From the NCBI GenBank assembly GCA_029940115.1, contig JAOZRQ010000359.1:1-7201 (forward strand): DNA of 7,201 nt, given 5' to 3'. Positions within the stretch are counted from its first letter, which is position 1. Every line of letters starts with the position of its first letter. Below the pieces are notes generated by a model, which worked only from the letters and a program-made list of their open reading frames with translations, made no database searches and was not told the origin of the DNA. Below are positions 1-6,996 of this stretch, piece after piece. Both the position numbers and the translations under genes were made by a program. Origin of the DNA: Desulfobacterales bacterium. Its GTDB lineage: Bacteria > Desulfobacterota > Desulfobacteria > Desulfobacterales > 4be13.

Positions 1-15
1 ACTTTTCGCTCATTT

Positions 16-36
16 GGGAAGTGCAGACCACTTTTC
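16..36 (+). promoter_or_regulatory. Small imperfect hairpin just upstream of kdsD
   Basis: GGGAAGTG (16-23) can pair with CACTTTTC (29-36) across a 5-nt loop; five pairs are perfect Watson-Crick and two of the outer ones are G-U in RNA. The right half also repeats ACTTTTC found at 1-7. It could be a weak terminator of an upstream gene, an operator or chance. The T run lies inside the stem, so I do not call it a terminator. Confidence 0.2.
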
Positions 37-76
37 AGACAAAATGAAGGATGCCCAAGTTTCAATATACGGATTC

Positions 77-83
77 AGGAGAG
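77..83 (+). promoter_or_regulatory. Ribosome binding site that favours the kdsD start at 87
   Basis: AGGAGAG at 77-83 contains an AGGAG core placed 5 nt before the ATG at 87. The alternative in-frame ATG at 51 has only an AAGG directly touching it (47-50), which is too close to work as a Shine-Dalgarno sequence. This decides the start in favour of 87. Confidence 0.6.
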
Positions 84-86
84 ATC

Positions 87-1052
87 ATGAGACAAGCGAT
101 GGAGGTTCTCAGAACAGAGGCAGAGGCGATTTTGAAAATGGCGGATCGGATGGACGCCAGATTTGCGGAGATGGTGGAGATGATCTGTCGTTCAACGGGT
201 CGTCTGATCGTGGGCGGCATTGGCAAGTCGGGGCTGATCGGCAAAAAGATCGTGGCCACGCTGAACAGCACCGGAACCCGGTCGGTATTCCTGCATCCGG
301 TTGAGGCGATGCACGGGGATCTCGGGCTGGTGTGCCCCGACGACATCTTTTTGGCCCTTTCCAACAGCGGGGAGACCGAGGAGCTGAATGTGCTGTTGCC
401 GAGCATCCGCGCCGCGGGATGCCGGGTCATCGCGTTCACCGGAAACCCCGATTCCACTTTGGCAAGGCAGAGTGACATCGCCATTGATGTGGGGGTGGAG
501 AGGGAGGCATCCTCCATCGGGGCGCCCACCGCGAGCAGCACCGCCATGCTCGCCATGGGTGACGCGCTGGCGGTGGTGCTGACAGACAGGAAACACTTCA
601 AAACCAGCGACTTCAAAAGATTCCATCCGGGAGGTGCGCTGGGGAGACGCCTTTCCAGCAGGGTCGGGGAGATCATGCTCACGGGCGACGTGGTTCCCGT
701 TTTGTTCAAAGGGGCGACCATGGAGGAGGCTGTTGGAGAGATCAACCGCGTCGGCATGGGGGTGACCTTCGTGCTGAGGTCGGACCGAACCCTCTCCGGC
801 ATCATCACAGATGGCGACATCCGCCGCGCGGTGGCGGAGAGGCTGCCGATCTTCGACCTGGCGTTGGAACAGATGATGACGAAAAACCCGAAGACGGTCG
901 CACCGGATTCCCCCACTTATGACGCGCTGAATCTCATGGAGCAACATCAGATCACCGTCCTCCCAGTGACAGACTCCGGAGGAAGGGTTCAGGGAATCCT
1001 GCATCTGCACGACATATTGGGAAAAGGTGAGTTCAAGTTCAATGGGAGGTGA
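87..1052 (+). CDS. kdsD: D-arabinose-5-phosphate isomerase (KdsD/KpsF/GutQ family)
   Basis: Interconverts D-ribulose 5-phosphate and D-arabinose 5-phosphate in the cytoplasm, the first step toward CMP-KDO for LPS inner core or capsule. From the ATG at 87 the protein has 321 residues; the E. coli enzyme has about 328. A SIS sugar-phosphate domain spans roughly residues 30-165 and contains GGIGKSG, HPVEAMHGDLG, SNSGETEEL and APTASSTAMLAMGDAL. Two CBS domains follow (about 197-251 and 263-313), the second ending in GILHLHDIL. The residues matching the known catalytic set of the family (Lys, Glu, Glu, His) are all visible: K47, E99, E140 and H180 of the HPGGALGR motif. An upstream in-frame ATG at 51 would add 12 residues but lacks a spaced ribosome binding site. 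The gene converges with sbcC, 38 bp between stop codons, and no KDO-pathway neighbour is visible. The family is clear; KdsD versus KpsF/GutQ paralogue cannot be settled here. Confidence 0.95.
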   Translation: MRQAMEVLRTEAEAILKMADRMDARFAEMVEMICRSTGRLIVGGIGKSGLIGKKIVATLNSTGTRSVFLHPVEAMHGDLGLVCPDDIFLALSNSGETEELNVLLPSIRAAGCRVIAFTGNPDSTLARQSDIAIDVGVEREASSIGAPTASSTAMLAMGDALAVVLTDRKHFKTSDFKRFHPGGALGRRLSSRVGEIMLTGDVVPVLFKGATMEEAVGEINRVGMGVTFVLRSDRTLSGIITDGDIRRAVAERLPIFDLALEQMMTKNPKTVAPDSPTYDALNLMEQHQITVLPVTDSGGRVQGILHLHDILGKGEFKFNGR

Positions 1053-1090
1053 GCACAGCAAACTTTATGGCCGGGTACTTGCCAGTTCCC

Positions 1091-4000
1091 TCAGACCGTG
1101 ATTTCCAACCGACTGATCCCCCCAGGCAGCCGCTTCACCTGTATCTGGGCGCTTATCCGCTCCTTTAATGCCTCAACGTGGGAGACCACCCCGATCATCT
1201 TCCCGCCGGACTGAAGCGTCTCCAGCGTGGAGAGGGCAAGGCTCAGGGATTCGTCATCCAGAAAGCCGAACCCTTCATCCAGGAAGAGGGAATCCACCTT
1301 TGTCCGTTTGCCGGCCAAGTCCGAGAGCCCCAAGGCCATGGAGAGGCTCACCAGAAAACTCTCCCCGCCGGAGAGGGTGCTGGCGGGTCTTCGGATATCC
1401 GCCTGATAGGTGTCAACCACCTCTATGCCCAGCCCCTGATTCTCCTGCCGGCTCATCTGATACCGGTCGTTCAGCTTTTTCAGATGCCGGTTGCTCAACC
1501 AGAGCAGGCGGTCATAAGTCAGGCCTTGGGCAAATTTTCTGAACACATCCCCTTTTTTCGACCCGATCAGATGGTTCAGGCGGTTCCAGCGGTTGCATTC
1601 CCTTTCCTGGGTGTCGATCTCCTGCATCTTCTCGGTGTGTCTCTTTCTCAACCCCGCCTGATCTTCCAAGACCTTCTGATCCGCACCGAGCCGCTTGGTC
1701 AGTTCCTCTTTCTGCCTGTTCCCCTCATCCATCTCCCCGATGATCGTTTCGAGCGGTTTCTGGGTCAACGCCTTTGCCTTCTCGGTCTCCAGCTTCTTTT
1801 GAACCGTGTCGAGTCGGGTCCGGGCCTGAAGGAGATGCCTGTCCACCTCCGCCGCCGCCCTTTCAATCCGGTGTTGCTGTTCTGCATGGAGCAGGCTGTT
1901 GCGGAGATGGTCAATGCCCTCAAAACCGGAGTCTGTCACCCGGTTCAACAGTTCGGCCTCAGACGCACGGACCGATGCGGAGAGCCTCTCATTCTCGGAG
2001 GTCTTGCTATTCAGCAGCCCCTTCTGGCCCGAGAGATGTTTGTCAGTCTCGTTGTATTGTTTCGTGACCGTTTCCAGCGCGTTCCCCCTCTTCTCCGCCT
2101 CCTTTTCCAGCCGCTGCCTCTCCTGAAGCGGATCCTTCTCTCCGAAAGCCGCTTTCCGCTGATCTCTCAGGGCGTTGCGCTTCTCCTGGGCGGTTCGGAG
2201 ATGCTGGTCCAGATCGGCAATCTGTTGGGTCACGCCTTGAAGCGCCGTTGAAAAGGAGCCGGCCTTTTCCCGGAGGTCTTGGAGGCTCCTTTCCATCTCC
2301 TTCTGCCTCCTCACATATGCTCCGTAAGCCTGATGCCGCTTTGCCAGCCGTTTGTTCAACGCCTCCTCCGTCCCCGGGACCGGAAGGGCTTCTTGATATG
2401 TCGCGAGCCGCTCCTGCAGATTCTTGGACGGGTCTTTCTCCGTCTCCTGGATATCCCGAATCTCCTGATCCAGCCTGTTCAGCTCCTTCTCGCTGTTCTC
2501 CCATGCGTTCTCCAGGCGGATGATCTCCGCCTGTTTCTGGGCCATCCGGTCTTTTTCCGTCTGCCAGGCCCGACGGATCTGCTCCATTTCGCCACGGCAA
2601 TTCCTGAGCGACTGGATATTTGCCTCCAGTTTCCGGGTCCCGGTCTCCATGGCTCGGATGCCCTCGGCCAATTCCGCTGACTTCCCTGTTTCCCACAAAC
2701 GCTCCGTCATATCCGACAATGTCCCTGCTTCCCACAAACGCTCCGCGTCGTCGCAGAGACTCTCCCGGTCTTTCCGAGATTTCATGATCCTCTCTTTGAC
2801 CTCCGCGAACTGCTTCTCGTTCTGGCCACTCCGGGTCTGAACCCGGGTGATCTGATGGGACAAGGCTTCGATCTTCTTCAGTATCTTCTGCAATCTGGCG
2901 GTCTGATCATTCAGGGCCTTTCGGGAATTCATTTCCCGGGGCGGGCCTTCGACGGCAAAGGGATGCTCGCGGGAGCCGCACAGGGGACACGGTTCACCGG
3001 ACCGAAGCCGGTTTCGGTGATCCTCATATGTGGCGATCAGCATCTCCTGCTCCACCGTCTTCTCAAGAGCCGAGCGGATGTTCTCCTCCCTCACCCGTTT
3101 TTCCCCCAGCTCGGTGAGTCGCTTCTGATCCCGGCGTAATCCGTTCTCATCTTCCCGGATCTGCTTGTCAAGCGTCTCCCTTTCCGAAACAGACGCGTCA
3201 TGCTCAATGGCGATTCTGCGGAGTTCCTTGAAGATGCCGATGAATTTGCCCTGATGGTTGTACGCTTGGGCCATGTCTTCCATGGAAGCGCCGCCTGAAA
3301 GATCCGTTGACCATCGCTCCGCCTCTTCCTGTCGAGCGGCAAGTCTTCTTAGCTGGTCCTCCATGGCACAAACAGCGGCTTTGGCCTTGTTCCCGTCGGA
3401 CTCAGCCTTTCCCTTCTCCTTCAGGACTGCCTCCCTTGCGGTCTGGAACGCCACGCGTCGCTTTCGGGTATGTGCCAATTGTTCCAGCCGGTCCCGGATG
3501 ATCGGCATGTCTCCCGGAAGGTCTTCGTCACGGAGGTGCGCGTCGAGCCACGCTGCAATCTCCTTCTGATTCGCGAGGTTCCCCTGAACGGCCGTTTCAT
3601 TCTTCGACTGCTGGGCCTTTGTCCGCTTCTGCGCCACCCGCAGGGCGGTGAGTTGCGAATCGATGGTTCGGATATGCTGATCTTCGTTTGCCATGTCCCT
3701 GTCCCACAACAGCACCTTTCCGATCACCGGCTCGGTCTCCGAGCGGATCTGCTTCGCGTGTTCAAGATCACGGTGCGTCCCTTTTTGCCTCTCCGCCAGA
3801 AGCTTGAGCCGGCCTTCCAGCTCCGGTATCTCCTTTTGCAGCGCGGCGAGGGCCTCCTGCATCTCCGCAACCTGCTTTTTCCTGGCGTCCAGAACATCGA
3901 GAGCCGGCTGATGCACCATCGCCTTTTTGGCTATCGCGAGCCGCTGGATATCCGCGTGCATCGCATCCTTTTGCTTTTGGGCATCCTCAAGGGACCGCCG

Positions 4001-4777
4001 GCTCTTCCCGCATTCATCTTCGAGACGTTTCAGGCCCTTTTGCCATTCCTGCTGGGACCGCAGAATCTCCAGCGTTTTCCCCATCTCCCTGATCTTCCCG
4101 CCGATATCACGGATCTCCGCTTCGATCTCCTTTATCCGGGCGGATTCCATGAACAAGATGCCCCCGACCTGATCTTTGAGGCGAATCAGTTTGTCGTTCT
4201 CCGCCTTGGCCTTTTCAAACGCCTTGGCCGAAATTTGGGAATAGATCTCCGTGCCGGTGATCTTCTCCAGAAGGTCTGCCCGCTCATTCTCACTGACATT
4301 CAGGAACGCGGCGAAGTCGCCTTGGGCCAGCATGATGGAGCGGGAAAACCGTTTGAAATCAAGCCCCGTCAGTTCAGCGACCCGCACGGGAACCATGCTC
4401 AACTTCTCCTCAATGATGCGCTCTGCGCCGATATCCGACAGCTCCATTCTGGCCGGCTGAAGCTTTCCGTCAGGTTTCTTCTTGGCCCGGCGAACCGCCC
4501 ATCTGGATCGGTAGGCCCTGTTCTTTATGGAGAACGTGACTTCCGAAAAACAATCCCCGGTATGCTTGGTCATAATCTGTTCGGCAGGCTTTTTCAGCCT
4601 CGGAGTCTCTCCATACAACGCCAAGGTGATCGCATCCAGAATGCTCGTCTTCCCCGCACCCGTGGGGCCGATGATCGCGAAAATGCCCGCATCCGCAAGG
4701 GGCGCATGATCAAAGGGAATCTCCCAATCCCCCTTGAGTGAATTGATATTCCTGAAACAGACATTCAGTATCTTCAT
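1091..4777 (-). CDS. sbcC: Exonuclease subunit SbcC (Rad50-like SMC-type ATPase)
   Basis: ATPase and DNA-tethering subunit of the SbcCD (bacterial Mre11-Rad50) complex, which cleaves DNA hairpins and blocked ends. With the ATG at 4777 it has 1228 residues, longer than the E. coli protein (about 1048); the extra length appears to be coiled coil. The N-terminus MKILNVCFRNINSLKG fits the family start. Seen in order: Walker A GPTGAGKTS (37-45), Q-loop LAQGDFAAFL (Q152), a long charged coiled coil, zinc hook CPLC (597-600), the returning coiled coil, signature LSGGES (1135-1140), Walker B LFLDEGFGF (D1167/E1168) and the switch histidine in VVSH (H1200). All catalytic elements are intact. A GTG directly upstream (4780) is an alternative start; AAGGA lies at 4787-4791 on this strand. 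A 13-residue tandem duplication sits at residues 679-704. sbcD is not in the window; the upstream same-strand neighbour is an ATPase-nuclease, separated by an inverted hexamer array that forms the leader. Confidence 0.96.
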   Translation of the reverse strand: MKILNVCFRNINSLKGDWEIPFDHAPLADAGIFAIIGPTGAGKTSILDAITLALYGETPRLKKPAEQIMTKHTGDCFSEVTFSIKNRAYRSRWAVRRAKKKPDGKLQPARMELSDIGAERIIEEKLSMVPVRVAELTGLDFKRFSRSIMLAQGDFAAFLNVSENERADLLEKITGTEIYSQISAKAFEKAKAENDKLIRLKDQVGGILFMESARIKEIEAEIRDIGGKIREMGKTLEILRSQQEWQKGLKRLEDECGKSRRSLEDAQKQKDAMHADIQRLAIAKKAMVHQPALDVLDARKKQVAEMQEALAALQKEIPELEGRLKLLAERQKGTHRDLEHAKQIRSETEPVIGKVLLWDRDMANEDQHIRTIDSQLTALRVAQKRTKAQQSKNETAVQGNLANQKEIAAWLDAHLRDEDLPGDMPIIRDRLEQLAHTRKRRVAFQTAREAVLKEKGKAESDGNKAKAAVCAMEDQLRRLAARQEEAERWSTDLSGGASMEDMAQAYNHQGKFIGIFKELRRIAIEHDASVSERETLDKQIREDENGLRRDQKRLTELGEKRVREENIRSALEKTVEQEMLIATYEDHRNRLRSGEPCPLCGSREHPFAVEGPPREMNSRKALNDQTARLQKILKKIEALSHQITRVQTRSGQNEKQFAEVKERIMKSRKDRESLCDDAERLWEAGTLSDMTERLWETGKSAELAEGIRAMETGTRKLEANIQSLRNCRGEMEQIRRAWQTEKDRMAQKQAEIIRLENAWENSEKELNRLDQEIRDIQETEKDPSKNLQERLATYQEALPVPGTEEALNKRLAKRHQAYGAYVRRQKEMERSLQDLREKAGSFSTALQGVTQQIADLDQHLRTAQEKRNALRDQRKAAFGEKDPLQERQRLEKEAEKRGNALETVTKQYNETDKHLSGQKGLLNSKTSENERLSASVRASEAELLNRVTDSGFEGIDHLRNSLLHAEQQHRIERAAAEVDRHLLQARTRLDTVQKKLETEKAKALTQKPLETIIGEMDEGNRQKEELTKRLGADQKVLEDQAGLRKRHTEKMQEIDTQERECNRWNRLNHLIGSKKGDVFRKFAQGLTYDRLLWLSNRHLKKLNDRYQMSRQENQGLGIEVVDTYQADIRRPASTLSGGESFLVSLSMALGLSDLAGKRTKVDSLFLDEGFGFLDDESLSLALSTLETLQSGGKMIGVVSHVEALKERISAQIQVKRLPGGISRLEITV
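2683..2745. repeat. 39-bp tandem duplication inside the sbcC coiled coil
   Basis: The 24-nt blocks at 2683-2706 and 2722-2745 differ at one base and lie 39 bp apart. On the coding strand they encode ERLWEAG and ERLWETG, so residues 679-691 and 692-704 of SbcC form two tandem 13-residue copies. The block lies about 80 residues after the zinc hook. The near-identity at DNA level points to a recent duplication. Thirteen is not a multiple of the heptad, so it should shift or interrupt the coiled-coil register. Confidence 0.8.
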
Positions 4778-4796
4778 CACATTTCATCCTTTAAGG

Positions 4797-4886
4797 AACG
4801 TGAAAAGGAACGTGAACGTGAACTTGAACTTGATCGTGAACTTGAACGTGAACGTGAACGTGAACTTGAACTTGAACTTGAACTCA
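4797..4886 (+). repeat. Left hexamer array (GTGAAC/TTGAAC)
   Basis: About fourteen contiguous 6-bp units run in phase from 4800 to 4883: eight GTGAAC-like, five or six TTGAAC-like, with variants GTGAAA, AGGAAC and TTGATC. Read on the + strand, one frame gives Val-Asn/Leu-Asn, one gives Arg-Glu/Leu-Glu, and the third is closed by TGA in the GTGAAC units. No start codon with a ribosome binding site precedes the Arg-Glu frame on this strand, so I do not call a gene here. It lies in the sbcC leader. Confidence 0.85.
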
Positions 4887-4909
4887 GACTTGGAGCTGAA
4901 CATCAGCAT

Positions 4910-5017
4910 TCATTTGCGGGCACGTGCACGTTCACGTTCAAGGGCACGTTCACGTTCACGCTCACGCTCACGTTCAAGTTCAAGTTCACGCTCAAGGGCC
5001 TCCCTTAAATCCAGCAT
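4910..5017 (-). CDS. Small ORF, 35 residues, Arg-Glu/Leu-Glu repeat peptide
   Basis: I do not recognise this gene. The ATG at 5017 is preceded by AGGGGAGA (5021-5028), a strong Shine-Dalgarno sequence with a 4-nt gap, and that site overlaps the stop codon of the ATPase-nuclease (5028-5030), the arrangement expected for translational coupling. The product begins MLDLREALERELELE and continues almost only as Arg-Glu, Leu-Glu and a few Arg-Ala pairs, ending ARARK. Nearly all of it is encoded by the right hexamer array. Three units change GAA to GAG, silent in this frame, but three others change Glu to Ala, so codon-level selection is not proven. It may be a real small charged protein, the start of a gene overwritten by repeat expansion, or a chance frame in repeat DNA. 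Confidence 0.4.
   Translation of the reverse strand: MLDLREALERELELERERERERERALERERARARK
4918..4995 (-). repeat. Right hexamer array, inverted relative to the left one
   Basis: Thirteen contiguous hexamers, read on the - strand from 4995: TTGAGC, GTGAAC, TTGAAC twice, GTGAGC twice, GTGAAC twice, GTGCCC, TTGAAC, GTGAAC, GTGCAC, GTGCCC. It is more diverged from the consensus than the left array and doubles as the body of the small ORF. Confidence 0.85.
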
Positions 5018-5020
5018 ATT

Positions 5021-5028
5021 TCTCCCCT
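5021..5028 (-). promoter_or_regulatory. Strong ribosome binding site of the small ORF
   Basis: AGGGGAGA on the - strand, four bases before the ATG at 5017 when counted from GGAG. It begins at the last base of the upstream ATPase-nuclease stop codon, so ribosomes finishing that gene would be in place to restart. It is the main evidence that the small ORF might be translated. Confidence 0.5.
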
Positions 5029-6758
5029 CAGAAATGTGCAATGCGCTCCGCCGTCCCGATGCCCCGCTCCTCACAGAGCCGCATGGCATCTTCCGTGAAG
5101 CCGCCCAGCGAGAGAAAGGCGGGCAGGATGGTCTTGCCGGGAGCATCCCTTGCGTAGGCATCAACCTTCTCTGCGAAGTCCTCCACGAGGCTCCTGCCGA
5201 TCCTCGTCCTCCATTTCTTGACCTCCACGACGGCCACCCGCCCGCAGTCCGACTCCGCGACCACGTCCAGCTCCATGTTCCTGCCGTTCCCACGCTGGAG
5301 GGGCACCCGCTGCCTCACGTCGGTGACATTCAGCCGGGTCGTGTCCCCCACCCCGTCAAAGTAGTCCGACAGCGCAAACCGCTTTTTCGAGCGGAACGCC
5401 ATGGCCAGCTGATATTCCGCAAACCGGCCCGACAGGTTGTTCAGCATCCCCTGGAGACGCCTTCTCTCCTTCCGCAGCTCCCGGATCTGTTCCTGCGCCT
5501 CCTGCCCCAGATCGGGGACAAACCCCTCGATCTCCTTCTCAAACCGGTTTCGAAGGATCAGGTTGAGTGTGCCGTCCCGCAAGCCTCGGAAATCAATGTC
5601 GGAACGGCCCCATTCGATGACATCCGCCTCCACGAGGAGGATGAGCCGCTTTTTGACCTCCTCGAGGTCGAGATCGATTTGCAGCTCCCCTCTGATCTCC
5701 TCATGGGTCCAATACCGGTCGGAGTGCCTGCTGAGATGCAGGAGCATCTGCTTGGCGTACCGGTCGTTGATTTTTTGCAACGTCAGTTGGATGTACTCGT
5801 TCCAGGTCTTGGACATCATGGAAAGGCGGTGGGTGATCTCATGGTTGAACGTGTCAACCACGCCCTTCTCCGTAGTCAGATCCCTCCCCTCATGATTGCT
5901 ATGCATCACACAGGAGATGAAGAACGGATCCGACATGCAGAGCTGATTGATCAGGAGGGCCGTCTCGTTTGTGACCGGCTCGCCGTAAACCTGGGCGTAT
6001 CCGTACACCGCCTCCAAGCCCCCCTCCGGCGTGAGGTAGGGAGTGATGTGCCACCCAGAGAGCCGGCCGGCCTGCAGGTATTTCCCGGCGATCTGAAGCA
6101 GCCAGCTGACATACGATCCGGTCACCAGCATGGGCGCGACCTTCGACTCGGAAAGGGAATGAAAACTGCCGGCCATGCTTTCATCCGGCTCCCCTTTGCA
6201 CACCTTGCTCCGATAGATATATTGTGCGACGTTCTGGAACTCATCCAAGATGACCAGAATGCGCTGGTCATAGACATCGGCCACCCGATCCGGAGCAGAG
6301 CAGGCGGTGTCCCACATCAGATCATACCGTCTCATTTTCTCATCTTGGATGAGCGCGTCCACATCTTCGACCAGTACCTCGACGGATTTTGCCACGCCGT
6401 ATTCCCTGATTTTTTCCAGGGGAAGCCGCTTGCCAGCCAACATTTCATCTCGTTCCAGAAAGGAGATGTATTGCGTGGCAAAGGCACGATAATATTTGAT
6501 GGCAAAATGCGGAAGCCAGATCTTGTTCTCGGCGATGTCAAAATAAAACGGAATCACTCTCCCGTTTTCGCTCCAGAGCCGGTTGAAAAGGCGTTGCACA
6601 ATCGCCGTCTTTCCGCTTTTTCGGCGGGCAAGGATGACCCTGGAGCCGGACAGGCATTTCGGGATGTTGCCGATCCATTTCCCCAGGTTTTCAAATTCCT
6701 TTTCCCGACCGACAAGCAGTTCGGGAGCTCCGATTTTTTCCCGCAAGGGATATCTCAT
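5028..6758 (-). CDS. P-loop ATPase fused to a PD-(D/E)XK-type nuclease domain
   Basis: A 576-residue protein of the prokaryotic/archaeal-type AAA ATPase group (DUF234-like architecture); exact role unknown. The N-terminal P-loop has ILARRKSGKTA (K50, T51), with Ala where the first Walker A Gly is usual. Walker B is ILVILDEFQ (D172, E173), and VTGS (213-215) is a likely sensor 1. Residues about 334-410 look like a winged-helix region, followed by a short charged helix (about 419-442). The C-terminus has the nuclease core: E448 in GRFAEYQ, D498 in MELDVV and E512/K514 in VVEVKKW, the D-(X)n-ExK pattern. No signal peptide or membrane segment is seen. The ATG at 6758 is preceded by GGGAG (6765-6769) at 6 nt. 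It is the first minus-strand gene in the window, directly upstream of the small ORF and sbcC. Such proteins are often linked to mobile elements or defence, but activity here is inferred from motifs only. Confidence 0.85.
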   Translation of the reverse strand: MRYPLREKIGAPELLVGREKEFENLGKWIGNIPKCLSGSRVILARRKSGKTAIVQRLFNRLWSENGRVIPFYFDIAENKIWLPHFAIKYYRAFATQYISFLERDEMLAGKRLPLEKIREYGVAKSVEVLVEDVDALIQDEKMRRYDLMWDTACSAPDRVADVYDQRILVILDEFQNVAQYIYRSKVCKGEPDESMAGSFHSLSESKVAPMLVTGSYVSWLLQIAGKYLQAGRLSGWHITPYLTPEGGLEAVYGYAQVYGEPVTNETALLINQLCMSDPFFISCVMHSNHEGRDLTTEKGVVDTFNHEITHRLSMMSKTWNEYIQLTLQKINDRYAKQMLLHLSRHSDRYWTHEEIRGELQIDLDLEEVKKRLILLVEADVIEWGRSDIDFRGLRDGTLNLILRNRFEKEIEGFVPDLGQEAQEQIRELRKERRRLQGMLNNLSGRFAEYQLAMAFRSKKRFALSDYFDGVGDTTRLNVTDVRQRVPLQRGNGRNMELDVVAESDCGRVAVVEVKKWRTRIGRSLVEDFAEKVDAYARDAPGKTILPAFLSLGGFTEDAMRLCEERGIGTAERIAHF

Positions 6759-6786
6759 TTTTTTCTCCCATGTAAATCAAGTTTAA

Positions 6787-6818
6787 GAGTTTGTGAGTTT
6801 GTGAGTTGGTGAGTTGGT
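6787..6818. repeat. Four tandem 8-bp units upstream of the ATPase-nuclease
   Basis: GAGTTTGT (6787-6794, 6795-6802) followed by GAGTTGGT (6803-6810, 6811-6818): two identical copies of each of two variants differing at one base. The array lies 28 bp upstream of the ATPase-nuclease start codon, so it is probably in its 5' leader or promoter region. Such an array could change length by slippage. Confidence 0.85.
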
Positions 6819-6996
6819 TTTTGTAGGGTTCAGGTTTGATTGTTGCCCACGCGTCATCTTCCACTATTTTTTTGCCTTGGTGCAAAAACTTATGTCCAGT
6901 TTTTGGCAGAAGATTTTTGTCCGTTGTGAACCACGGGGCTTCAACGCAAGGTTTCAGGGTACCGGCTCAAGTGTGAGAGAGCTCAACAAAGGGAGT

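Larger units (their letters stand above)
4790..5009. repeat. Interrupted palindrome built from two opposed hexamer arrays
   Basis: The left half carries GTGAAC/TTGAAC units on the + strand; the right half carries the reverse complement. Aligning 4818-4883 with the reverse complement of 4924-4989 gives eleven hexamer pairs with, by my count, 57 of 66 positions identical, and the order of G-type and T-type units agrees at 8 of 11 places. Shared TTTAAGG (4790-4796) and CCTTAAA (5003-5009) extend the symmetry to the outer edges. About 40 bp of mostly unique sequence (4884-4923) separates the paired arms. As DNA it could extrude a cruciform; as the leader of sbcC mRNA it could fold into a long hairpin ending just before the sbcC ribosome binding site. 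Confidence 0.85.

Noticed and set aside
1031..1042. GTTCAAGTTCAA at the 3' end of kdsD, the same hexamer as in the sbcC leader arrays
   Set aside because: Only two units, within codons for EFKFN; chance is a sufficient explanation.
62..1061. Two long minus-strand open frames opposite kdsD
   Set aside because: KdsD on the + strand has all catalytic residues and both CBS domains; the antisense frames have no ribosome binding site or recognisable features.
1053..1090. Possible bidirectional terminator between kdsD and sbcC
   Set aside because: Only a 4-bp TGGC/GCCA pair is visible and there is no T tract on either strand.
2043..2735. 230-codon minus-strand frame within sbcC
   Set aside because: Out-of-frame overlap of the coiled-coil region; rich in Gly, Arg and Glu as expected of a shifted frame, while the sbcC frame is continuous.
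3470..4741. Long + strand open frames opposite sbcC (also 1178-2251 and others)
   Set aside because: Antisense to an intact SbcC; they arise from the codon bias of the GC-rich gene and carry no family motifs.
4797..4995. CRISPR array
   Set aside because: The units are contiguous 6-bp repeats without spacers and the two halves are inverted.
4734..6812. Very long + strand open frame (692 codons) opposite the ATPase-nuclease, starting with Asn-Val/Asn-Leu repeats
   Set aside because: It is the antisense shadow of a gene with clear ATPase and nuclease motifs; its composition is rich in Pro, His and Arg without any recognisable domain, and its start lies inside sbcC.
6691..6885. 64-codon minus-strand frame across the octamer repeat and the start of the ATPase-nuclease
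   Set aside because: Out of frame with the ATPase-nuclease, overlaps its start, and much of it is translated repeat.
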